8,784 bases of DNA from an uncultured Phascolarctobacterium sp. (GTDB taxonomy: Bacteria; Bacillota; Negativicutes; Acidaminococcales; Acidaminococcaceae): NCBI GenBank assembly GCA_900553055.1, contig USBV01000063.1, forward strand, positions 1-8,784, in the 5' to 3' direction. This document shows, one piece after another, positions 1-5,309 of the stretch. The stretch's first letter is position 1, and the number at the start of each line of letters is the position of its first letter. The translations under genes and the position numbers were made by a program. A model generated the notes under the pieces. That model did no database searches. It had not been told where the DNA came from and saw only the letters and a program-made list of their open reading frames with translations.

Positions 1-285
1 AAAGGTTTGACCACACCGATGTTGTAGCGCCGACCACAATCTTTGGTGGAATGCCAGATTTATCCATGAAACCTCGCCAGCTTCTAGGATAATTATTTTA
101 TCTCGCAGCTGATGCACCTTGCCAGTTATCCGATAAAGATTACCCTGACGAAGCTCCTCACCCCGCTGCACAGCCTGGGCTATTTGAACTGCGCTAATTT
201 GTTTAATATTTCCAGAGTTATTCACGCATCCTCCCAGCAAAAAAATGCATGCGCAAAAAGCTATGATTATAGGCTTCACTAACAT
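1..285 (-). CDS. small lipoprotein, OB-fold-like (tRNA_anti-like) domain, 3' end cut by window edge
   Basis: Reading the minus strand from an ATG at 283-285 gives 95 codons with no stop before the window ends, so the C-terminus is missing. Residues 1-20 form a lipoprotein signal peptide: K4, a hydrophobic stretch, then lipobox LGGC with the lipidated Cys at residue 20. The mature protein should therefore sit on the outer face of a membrane. Residues about 50-95 read as an OB-fold edge, with RITGKV, a beta-rich IIILEAGE and then WSALQHRCGQT. This resembles the strand-strand-'GqtV' layout of tRNA_anti-like OB-fold lipoproteins; that assignment is tentative. The start is supported by AGAGGTGA about 5 bases upstream and by a good promoter at 310-338. 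The gene is transcribed alone, after the tetR terminator. I do not recognise a specific function. Confidence 0.72.
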   Translation of the reverse strand, partial: MLVKPIIIAFCACIFLLGGCVNNSGNIKQISAVQIAQAVQRGEELRQGNLYRITGKVHQLRDKIIILEAGEVSWINLAFHQRLWSALQHRCGQTF

Positions 286-309
286 GATTATCACCTCTGT
301 ATCGACAAC

Positions 310-338
310 ATTATGGCAAATATGGTGCTACAAGTCAA
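310..338 (-). promoter_or_regulatory. sigma-A-type promoter of the lipoprotein gene
   Basis: On the minus strand, TTGACT (333-338) and CATAAT (310-315) are separated by exactly 17 bases. The first matches the -35 consensus at five of six positions, and so does the second for the -10. The promoter lies 25 bases upstream of the lipoprotein start codon and just after the tetR terminator, so the gene has its own transcription start. Confidence 0.65.
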
Positions 339-347
339 CTTATTAGC

Positions 348-384
348 AAAAAAGCCCCTCCCACAATTAATCTGTAGGAAGAGC
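348..384 (-). terminator. intrinsic terminator of the tetR gene
   Basis: On the minus strand a 12-base arm (384 to 373) pairs with 365 to 354 across a 7-base loop, counting three G-U wobbles, and is followed by six T (353 to 348). The wobbles would be A-C mismatches on the plus strand, so the hairpin is oriented for minus-strand RNA. It lies 47 bases past the tetR stop and separates tetR from the lipoprotein promoter. Confidence 0.8.
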
Positions 385-430
385 CCTGCTATTTTATAAA
401 AAACTCCTATGATATTGAGATAACAAAAGA

Positions 431-1120
431 TTAATCACGTAGCATCCCCGTCACAGCCTCACCATGCAAATACCTATCCACGATAATTTCGGCAGCCTTT
501 TCGGCCTGCATCTTTTGCTTGAGGGATTGGGTGGGATTAAAAATGCTCATGGCTACCCCAAAGAAAATATACTTGCTAGAGGTTTCCAAATCGCCCGTGC
601 CCTTTAGCTGGCCGCTAGTAAAGCCCTCGCTAATAATCTCCTCTAAAATATCGTATTCCTGCTGCAAAAGCTCGTGGTAACGCAGGATTTGCTCCTCCAG
701 CTCAGGGGAAATCTGAATTTGGCTATAGCGGGGCAGCACCCGGTACACGCCATCCACCTTCTGCACCCGGCAGGCGTTAGATGTCCCCAGCATCTCAAAG
801 CAAATAATCTGCCACAGAGCACTGTTTTCGTAATAAAAGCGCACAAATTCACAAAAATAAGCGTACATCTTCTCCTTCAAGGAGGTTTTACCAACCACAG
901 CCTGCTGCAAGCGCTGCACGAAGGGTTTATTTTTTTCGGCTACCAGCTTATAAAATAGCTGCTCCTTATTGCCAAAATACTTGTACACAGTACCCTTACC
1001 CACATCAGCCAGAGCAATAATTTCGTCCAAGGTTGCCTTCTCATAGCCGTACATGGAGAAGATTTTCTCCGCTGCCTGGAGGATGCGTAAATCCTTGGGC
1101 ATTGCCTTATCCAGTTTCAC
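431..1120 (-). CDS. TetR/AcrR-family transcriptional regulator
   Basis: TetR-type repressor: an N-terminal helix-turn-helix DNA-binding domain followed by an all-helical ligand-binding and dimerisation domain. The signature region is residues 14-61 (numbered from the upstream ATG): ILQAAEKIFSMYGYEKATLDEIIALADVGKGTVYKYFGNKEQLF in outline, with the recognition helix around GKGTVYKYF. The remaining ~170 residues lack a motif that names the ligand. I chose the third codon (GTG, 1118-1120) as start. The AAGGAGG at 1128-1134 is only 1 base from the ATG at 1124-1126 but 7 bases from this GTG, which is the normal spacing. If the ATG is used, the protein gains two residues (231 aa). The gene is transcribed divergently from the oxidoreductase operon, with about 240 bases between, so it may control that operon and itself. 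The ligand and the target are inference. Confidence 0.9.
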   Translation of the reverse strand: MKLDKAMPKDLRILQAAEKIFSMYGYEKATLDEIIALADVGKGTVYKYFGNKEQLFYKLVAEKNKPFVQRLQQAVVGKTSLKEKMYAYFCEFVRFYYENSALWQIICFEMLGTSNACRVQKVDGVYRVLPRYSQIQISPELEEQILRYHELLQQEYDILEEIISEGFTSGQLKGTGDLETSSKYIFFGVAMSIFNPTQSLKQKMQAEKAAEIIVDRYLHGEAVTGMLRD

Positions 1121-1166
1121 CACCATACCTCCTTCGTTAGAAAATTCCGTTCTCTTTATTCTTATT

Positions 1167-1195
1167 ATTATAGCTTATTTGTGCCTTAAATTCTA
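1167..1195 (-). promoter_or_regulatory. probable promoter of the tetR gene
   Basis: On the minus strand a perfect TATAAT lies at 1167-1172. A weak -35 (TAGAAT, 1190-1195) is 17 bases upstream. The -10 is about 45 bases from the start codon. The weak -35 coincides with an ATTCTAG sequence that also occurs next to the kor -10, so a regulator may bind both promoters. Confidence 0.5.
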
Positions 1196-1221
1196 GTCAT
1201 TCATCCCTTGTTTTTCAAGAA

Positions 1222-1281
1222 AAAATACTATACGCACAGTAGAAACTAAGGTATTTTGTAAAGAAAAAACATAAAAAATAC
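1222..1281. promoter_or_regulatory. three AAAATAC boxes between the divergent promoters, possible operator
   Basis: The 7-mer AAAATAC occurs at 1222-1228 and 1275-1281 on the plus strand and inverted (GTATTTT) at 1251-1257, with centres 29 and 24 bases apart. The last copy touches the kor -35 region. The segment is AT-rich, so chance is possible. The placement between the tetR and kor promoters is where a TetR operator would be expected. Confidence 0.3.
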
Positions 1282-1309
1282 TTTATTGCAGGGCTTTTTT
1301 TGATATAAT
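1282..1309 (+). promoter_or_regulatory. extended -10 promoter of the kor operon
   Basis: A perfect TATAAT at 1304-1309 is preceded by TGA (1301-1303), giving an extended -10 element (TGnTATAAT). The -35 is poor (TTTATT, 1282-1287, 16-base spacing), which is typical of extended -10 promoters. The predicted start near 1316 leaves a leader of about 50 bases ending in a very strong AAGGAGGAGGT. Confidence 0.65.
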
Positions 1310-1312
1310 ATA

Positions 1313-1332
1313 TTCTAGGCTGTTCTATGCTG
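1313..1332 (+). repeat. tandem 10-bp direct repeat at the kor transcription start
   Basis: TTCTAGGCTG (1313-1322) is followed immediately by TTCTATGCTG (1323-1332), two 10-base units with one difference. They lie 4 bases after the -10, across the expected transcription start. A related TTCTAGTCAT occurs at 1191-1200 beside the tetR -35. A one-turn spacing suits a protein binding one face of the DNA, but no regulator is proven. Confidence 0.45.
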
Positions 1333-1368
1333 TTTTTAAACAAGGTTTCATAAGGAGGAGGTCACCAT

Positions 1369-1551
1369 ATGAGCTTAAAAATAATTACAAAGCGTTGCAA
1401 GGGCTGCGGCATTTGCGCAGCATTCTGCCCGAAGAAGGTTCTGGCAGTCAACGAAATCGGCAAGGTCGAGGCCGTAGCTGAAGAAAATTGCATCAAATGC
1501 GGACAATGCGAAATGCGCTGCCCGGACTATGCCATCTTACTAGATAAATAA
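1369..1551 (+). CDS. korD: 2-oxoacid:ferredoxin oxidoreductase, delta subunit (2[4Fe-4S] ferredoxin)
   Basis: A 60-residue iron-sulfur protein with two classical CxxCxxCxxxCP clusters: Cys 10, 13, 16, 20 and Cys 41, 44, 47, 51, each followed by Pro. This is the pattern of bacterial 2[4Fe-4S] ferredoxins and of the delta subunits of four-subunit 2-oxoacid:ferredoxin oxidoreductases. It would carry electrons from the TPP site in the beta subunit to free ferredoxin in the cytoplasm. The start has GGAGGT 6 bases upstream. It is the first gene of a four-gene operon, and the alpha gene starts 17 bases after its stop, so a subunit role is more likely than a free ferredoxin. The symbol follows KOR naming; the VOR (branched-chain) counterpart is equally similar by eye. 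Confidence 0.88.
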   Translation: MSLKIITKRCKGCGICAAFCPKKVLAVNEIGKVEAVAEENCIKCGQCEMRCPDYAILLDK

Positions 1552-1568
1552 AAAGGAGTGAATTACCC

Positions 1569-2708
1569 ATGTCAAGAATCCTGCTGTTACAAGGTAACCA
1601 AGCAGTTGTTGAGGGTGCGATTGCTGCCGGCGTCAAATTCTACGGCGGTTATCCTATCACCCCTTCCACCGAAATCGCTGAACAATTAGCACTGCGCCTG
1701 CCCCAGGTTGGCGGCAAATTCATGCAAACCGAGGACGAAATTGCAGGCTTAGGCACTGTAATTGGCGCTTCCATGGCAGGCAAAAAGGCTATGACCGCTA
1801 CCAGCGGCCCTGGCTTCTCCCTAAAGCAAGAAATGCTGGGCCTGGCATGTATCGCCGAGATCCCCTGCGTAATCGTTAACGTACAGCGTGTGGGCCCGGC
1901 TACAGGCCAACCCACCTCCCCCGCTCAGGGTGAGGTTATGCAAACTCGCTGGGGCACCCACGGCGACCACTGGCTGATTACCATTTCTCCCTCCAGTGTT
2001 CCCGAATGCTTTGAGCTGACTCTGCGCGCAGTTGCTCTGTCTGAAAAATATCGTTGCCCTGTTATCTTGTTGATGGACGAGGTTATCGGTCATATGCGCG
2101 AAAAAATCGAGCTGCCTGACAACTATGACGAAATCCCGCAGGCTGAACGCAAAATGCCCACCTGCGCTCCCGAAGAATATCTCGCTTATGGCTGCGAGGA
2201 TGGCTCCAAGGTTCCCGCCATGGCACCCTTCGGCAGTGGCTATCGCTGGCATGTAACCGGTCTGGTACACGACGAAACCGGCTTCCCCAAGGGCACCGGC
2301 GCTGCTACCAAGGAATCCCAGGACCGTCTGCGTACTAAGCTCACCGACAATCTGGACGACATCGTACAAGTTGAAAACTATAGAATGGAAGATGCAGAAT
2401 TTGCTGTAGTTGCCTTTGGCGGTGCTGCTCGTACTGCTTATGAAGCAATTGACATGGCTCGTGCAGAAGGTCTGAAGGTTGGCTTTGTTCGCCCCATCAC
2501 CATTTGGCCCTTCGCTGAAAAGCAAATGCAGGATTTGGCAGCTAAGGTTAAAGGCATCCTTGTACACGAGCTCAACTGCGGCCAATATGTTTTGGAAGTT
2601 GAACGCGCTGTAGCTGGCAAGGTTCCTGTAAGCCTGTTTGCTAAATACGACAACGAATCTGCTACTCCGGCCGAGCTTTTGGCTGAAATCAAAAAGGCTA
2701 TGGCCTAA
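1569..2708 (+). CDS. korA: 2-oxoacid:ferredoxin oxidoreductase, alpha subunit (KorA/VorB type)
   Basis: The alpha subunit of a CoA-acylating 2-oxoacid:ferredoxin oxidoreductase, which oxidatively decarboxylates 2-oxoglutarate (or branched-chain 2-oxoacids) to acyl-CoA plus CO2 and reduced ferredoxin, or runs in reverse to fix CO2. At 379 residues it has the normal length. Visible landmarks are GGYPITPSTE (26-35), QTEDEIA with the TPP-activating acidic residue (53-59), TSGPGFSL (78-85), GPATGQPT (109-116) and HGDHW (131-135), all typical of domain I. A later segment, MAPFGSGYRWHVTGL, and the C-terminal FVRPITIWPF are typical of the KorA/VorB branch. AAGGAG lies 10 bases before the ATG. Sequence alone does not settle the substrate. 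Long open frames on the opposite strand are by-products of the biased codon use expected of a highly expressed gene. Confidence 0.93.
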   Translation: MSRILLLQGNQAVVEGAIAAGVKFYGGYPITPSTEIAEQLALRLPQVGGKFMQTEDEIAGLGTVIGASMAGKKAMTATSGPGFSLKQEMLGLACIAEIPCVIVNVQRVGPATGQPTSPAQGEVMQTRWGTHGDHWLITISPSSVPECFELTLRAVALSEKYRCPVILLMDEVIGHMREKIELPDNYDEIPQAERKMPTCAPEEYLAYGCEDGSKVPAMAPFGSGYRWHVTGLVHDETGFPKGTGAATKESQDRLRTKLTDNLDDIVQVENYRMEDAEFAVVAFGGAARTAYEAIDMARAEGLKVGFVRPITIWPFAEKQMQDLAAKVKGILVHELNCGQYVLEVERAVAGKVPVSLFAKYDNESATPAELLAEIKKAMA

Positions 2709-2731
2709 TCGGATGAGAGGAGAAAATTAGA

Positions 2732-3577
2732 ATGAGCGTAATGGAAGACTTAATCGCTAAATATTTCCGTCCGGGCCGTCTACCTCACATCTGGTGCCCC
2801 GGCTGTGGCAACGGTGTTATCACCGGCGCTATTGTAAAGGCTATTGATAAACAAGGTCTGGCAAAGGACGATGTAGCCATAATCAGCGGTATCGGCTGCT
2901 CCAGCCGTAGCTCCGGCTATTTGGATTTTAACACTGCCAACACCCTGCATGGTCGTGCCCTGCCCATCGCTACCGGCGTAAAAATGGGTAACCCCAAGCT
3001 GAATGTTATCGTGTGCAGCGGCGACGGTGACTGCACCGCTATCGGCGGCAACCACCTGATTCATGCTGCTCGCCGCAACATCGACTTGACTTTGGTTGTA
3101 TATAACAACAGCATTTATGGTATGACCGGCGGTCAATACTCCCCCATGACTCCCAAAGGCTCCAAGGCTACCACCGCTCCTTATGCTACCATCGAGCCCA
3201 GCTTCAATCTGCTGCAATTGGCTCAGGCTGCAGGCGCAACCTATGTAGCTCGCGGCACAACCTATCATGTACCCCAATTGGTTGATGTAATCGCCAAGGG
3301 TATTGCTCACAAGGGCTTCTCCATTATTGAAGTAGTAAGCGCTTGCCCCATTTCCTTCGGTCGTCAAAACAAAATGGGTGGCCCTGCCCAAATGATGATG
3401 TGGCAGCGTGACCACGGCGTGCTCAAGGCTGTTTGGGACCGCATGGATGAAGAAAAGAAGGCCGAAGCCATTGCTGCCGGCAAATTCCCCATCGGCGTTT
3501 TGTATGAAAACAACGATGTGCAAGAATACACCGCAGCTTATGATGAAATTATCAAACGTGCACAGGAGGGTAAATAA
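2732..3577 (+). CDS. korB: 2-oxoacid:ferredoxin oxidoreductase, beta subunit (TPP-binding)
   Basis: The beta subunit carries thiamine diphosphate and the proximal [4Fe-4S] cluster. In its 281 residues I see PHIWCPGCG (18-26; cluster cysteines 22 and 25), GIGCSSR (53-59; another cluster cysteine) and the TPP/Mg motif, which runs from GDGD (97-100) to YNN (124-126). YGMTGGQYSP follows at 129-138. The residue after SP is Met (SPMTP), where family members usually have Thr; this is a minor substitution. A further Cys at about 205 (VSACPI) fits the fourth cluster ligand of this family. GAGAGGAG lies 9 bases before the ATG, and the gene starts 23 bases after the alpha stop. With KorA it forms the catalytic core in the cytoplasm. 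2-Oxoglutarate is the default substrate; branched-chain 2-oxoacids are the alternative. Confidence 0.93.
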   Translation: MSVMEDLIAKYFRPGRLPHIWCPGCGNGVITGAIVKAIDKQGLAKDDVAIISGIGCSSRSSGYLDFNTANTLHGRALPIATGVKMGNPKLNVIVCSGDGDCTAIGGNHLIHAARRNIDLTLVVYNNSIYGMTGGQYSPMTPKGSKATTAPYATIEPSFNLLQLAQAAGATYVARGTTYHVPQLVDVIAKGIAHKGFSIIEVVSACPISFGRQNKMGGPAQMMMWQRDHGVLKAVWDRMDEEKKAEAIAAGKFPIGVLYENNDVQEYTAAYDEIIKRAQEGK

Positions 3578-3579
3578 TC

Positions 3580-4113
3580 ATGAGACATAGCTTTCGTTTT
3601 GCAGGCACTGGCGGCCAAGGCTTGATTACCGCTGGTATCATTTTAGCAGAAGCTGCCCTCTTAGATGACAAGCTGGCTGTTCAATCCCAATCCTATGGTC
3701 CGGAAGCCCGCGGCGGCTCCTCCAAGGCCGAAGCCATCATTTCTGATGAGGCTATTTATTTCAGCCGTGTTATTGACCCTGATTTTCTGCTGGTTATGAG
3801 TCAGGAAGCAGCTAACAAATACATCGTTGACTGCGATGAACACACCACTGTTATTACCGACACCCTCTTTGTAGAAGATGTTCCCGGTAAATACGGCAAG
3901 CGCGTGGATGTGCCCATTACCCACACTGCCAATAATGTGTGCGGCAAGTCCTTGTTCGCTAACATCGTAGCTTTGGGCGTTGTGGTTGCTCTGACCAAAT
4001 GCGTTTCTAAAGAAGCTATCACCAAGGCAGTGCTGAACCGCGTTCCCAAAGGAACCGAAGAAGCCAACACCAAGGCTTTGGAAGCTGGCATGGCCCTGGT
4101 TGAAGGTAAGTAA
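3580..4113 (+). CDS. korC: 2-oxoacid:ferredoxin oxidoreductase, gamma subunit
   Basis: The gamma subunit of the same complex, 177 residues, the usual length for this domain. It starts with the conserved FAGTGGQG (7-14) and has SQSYGPEARGGSSKAE (36-51), the two signatures of the 2-oxoacid:acceptor oxidoreductase gamma domain. This domain helps bind CoA and hold the alpha/beta core together. The ATG is only 2 bases past the beta stop, and its ribosome binding site (AGGAGGG, 3564-3570) lies inside the end of the beta gene, so the two are probably translationally coupled. It is the last gene of the operon. The REP-like hairpins at 4130-4166 and a strong terminator at 4201-4234 follow. Confidence 0.92.
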   Translation: MRHSFRFAGTGGQGLITAGIILAEAALLDDKLAVQSQSYGPEARGGSSKAEAIISDEAIYFSRVIDPDFLLVMSQEAANKYIVDCDEHTTVITDTLFVEDVPGKYGKRVDVPITHTANNVCGKSLFANIVALGVVVALTKCVSKEAITKAVLNRVPKGTEEANTKALEAGMALVEGK

Positions 4114-4129
4114 GAAGAAAAATTTCTCC

Positions 4130-4166
4130 ACCGCTAAAGCGGTCCCCCTCCCTTTGAAAAGGGAGG
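4130..4166. repeat. pair of small palindromic hairpins, REP-like
   Basis: Two adjacent inverted repeats follow the korC stop: ACCGCT-AA-AGCGGT (4130-4143) and CCTCCCTT-TGAA-AAGGGAGG (4147-4166). Neither is followed by a T-run, so they are not good terminators. The layout, with a short GC palindrome and then a CCTCCCTT/AAGGGAGG hairpin, resembles dispersed palindromic repeats common in gut Bacillota. Copy number cannot be judged from one window. They may stabilise the 3' end of the kor mRNA. Confidence 0.5.
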
Positions 4167-4200
4167 CAACTTACTAAGCTAGTTAGTCTTTAAAACAAGT

Positions 4201-4234
4201 AATCCCTGCTACTTTGCGGTAGCAGGGATTTTTT
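4201..4234 (+). terminator. strong intrinsic terminator of the kor operon
   Basis: A perfect 12-bp stem, 4201-4212 with 4219-4230, encloses a 6-base loop (TTTGCG). A T-run at 4229-4234 follows on the plus strand. On the minus strand the hairpin is followed only by ACTTGTTTT, so it may also stop coaX transcripts, but less efficiently. Confidence 0.9.
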
Positions 4235-4253
4235 GTTTACTACTAGCTGTAAT

Positions 4254-4388
4254 GAAGCCAAGAAGGCTTCAGATACGAGGAACGCCGACAAGCCACGACC
4301 CATGTGGTCACAAGCGCAGTGCCGTGAGCACATGCTGGTCGCGCTGTGCCCTTGGGTGCGACGGCGTATGGTCAATACTCCTAGGAGG
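4254..4388. other. unexplained structured, GC-richer intergenic element (candidate RNA or long dispersed repeat)
   Basis: The gene-free stretch between the kor terminator and the coaX stop is richer in GC than other spacers here and holds nested inverted repeats. A small hairpin pairs 4254-4259 with 4265-4270. A long irregular hairpin follows: 4282-4287 with 4362-4367 (ACGCCG/CGGCGT), 4296-4302 with 4353-4360 (one bulged G), 4309-4317 with 4341-4348 (one bulged A), and 4319-4322 with 4328-4331. After it comes the perfect palindrome CTCCTAGGAG (4378-4387). The sequence up to 4421, next to the coaX stop codon, may belong to it. Open frames crossing it lack a ribosome binding site and a protein-like composition. 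Strand and function are unknown. A structured RNA, a coaX 3' UTR element or an interspersed repeat are all possible. Confidence 0.45.
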
Positions 4389-4421
4389 CGCAACGAAGTA
4401 GATGGTGCTTTATGGACGATT

Positions 4422-5198
4422 TTATTTTGCGTTCTTTTCGTACAAAATACGCAGACCATCAAGCGTCAGGAACGGCTCAATCACATCGATGCAGTCGGAT
4501 TCGGAAGCCATCGTATTTGCAAAGCCACCGGTAGCGATTACAAACGCATCCCCACCCAGCTCCTTCTTCATATGATTAACAATGCCCTCCATTTGGCCTA
4601 CAAAGCCATAAATAGCGCCAGCCTGCATGGAGCTAACAGTGTTGCGACAAATAACAGTCTTGGGCTTAACCAGCTCAATACGCGGCAGCTTAGCTGCACG
4701 TTGGAACAAAGCCTCGGTAGAAATGCCAATGCCGGGAGCGATTGCACCGCCCAAATATTCACCGGTGGGCAGCAGAGCGCAGAAGGTGTTGGCAGTGCCA
4801 AAGTCCAAAATAATCATCGGACGATTCAAATGTGCATATTTATGGAATGCGGCAACGGCGTTAACAATACGATCAGCACCAACCTCTTTCGGATTATCGT
4901 AGCGAATAAAAATGCCGTTTTTAATGCCAGGGCCAACAACCATCGGCTTAATACCAAAATAGCGCTCGCACATATGGCACAGCGGAATCAGCACTGGGGG
5001 TACTACGCTGGAAATAATGATGGAATCGATTTTGCTCATTTCCACGTCGGTATAATCGAACATACTACGCAGCATAATACCAAACTCATCTGCAGTTTTG
5101 GAGCGGTCAGTGGAAAAACGCCAATGCACCTTTAGCTCTTTATCATCAAAAACACCGGCAACAACGTTGGTATTACCTACATCAATTACTAGTAACAT
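4422..5198 (-). CDS. coaX: type III pantothenate kinase
   Basis: CoaX phosphorylates pantothenate with ATP, the first committed step of coenzyme A synthesis, in the cytoplasm. The 258-residue product has the normal length of this ASKHA-fold kinase. I see the N-terminal phosphate loop IDVGNTN (5-11), the pantothenate-site GADR (107-110), the second phosphate motif LDFGTANTF (131-139), then YLGGAIAPGI (148-157) and ATGGFA (222-227). The second motif is unusual: most CoaX proteins read GTATTFD, while here it is GTANTFC, so Asn and Cys replace Thr and Asp. AGGAGG lies 7 bases before the ATG. The gene lies 111 bases downstream of birA on the same strand, the common coaX-birA pairing, with a possible promoter of its own between them. 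Its 3' end abuts the structured element at 4254-4421. Confidence 0.95.
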   Translation of the reverse strand: MLLVIDVGNTNVVAGVFDDKELKVHWRFSTDRSKTADEFGIMLRSMFDYTDVEMSKIDSIIISSVVPPVLIPLCHMCERYFGIKPMVVGPGIKNGIFIRYDNPKEVGADRIVNAVAAFHKYAHLNRPMIILDFGTANTFCALLPTGEYLGGAIAPGIGISTEALFQRAAKLPRIELVKPKTVICRNTVSSMQAGAIYGFVGQMEGIVNHMKKELGGDAFVIATGGFANTMASESDCIDVIEPFLTLDGLRILYEKNAK

Positions 5199-5258
5199 CT
5201 CAAATCCTCCTCGGAAGTGTGATTTCCGCCTTAAAAATACGGCCGCAAAGCCTTTATT

Positions 5259-5286
5259 ATTTTACCACAAAGTCGGCAGAATGCAA
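5259..5286 (-). promoter_or_regulatory. possible promoter of coaX
   Basis: In the birA-coaX spacer the minus strand has TTGCAT (5281-5286), 16 bases, then TAAAAT (5259-5264) preceded by TGG, an extended -10. No terminator separates birA and coaX, so coaX may be read both from birA and from this start. Confidence 0.4.
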
Positions 5287-5309
5287 GAATTATTACAAGA
5301 TTTTCTTAC

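Noticed and set aside
3..92. Short plus-strand frame at the left edge ending at 92
   Set aside because: The minus-strand lipoprotein frame here has a promoter, a ribosome binding site and a lipobox. The plus-strand frame would be a 29-residue tail with no family signal.
1207..1219. CTTG-N5-CAAG hairpin in the tetR-kor spacer
   Set aside because: A 4-bp stem with a T-rich loop is too weak for a terminator and not distinctive as an operator.
1821..2585. 254-residue antisense frame in korA
   Set aside because: It is a shadow of the strongly biased codon use in korA. No start signals or family features are seen. The same holds for the 247-residue antisense frame in korB (2780-3523).
4190..4462. 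90-residue minus-strand frame through the structured element
   Set aside because: It starts inside coaX, is rich in Cys/Arg/Ser with no domain, and reads through the repeat-like element and the kor terminator. It looks like a typical spurious call over a structured repeat.
4233..5135. 300-residue open frame on the plus strand opposite coaX
   Set aside because: It lies antisense to a clear coaX gene with intact motifs and crosses the structured element. It has no ribosome binding site and no recognisable domain.
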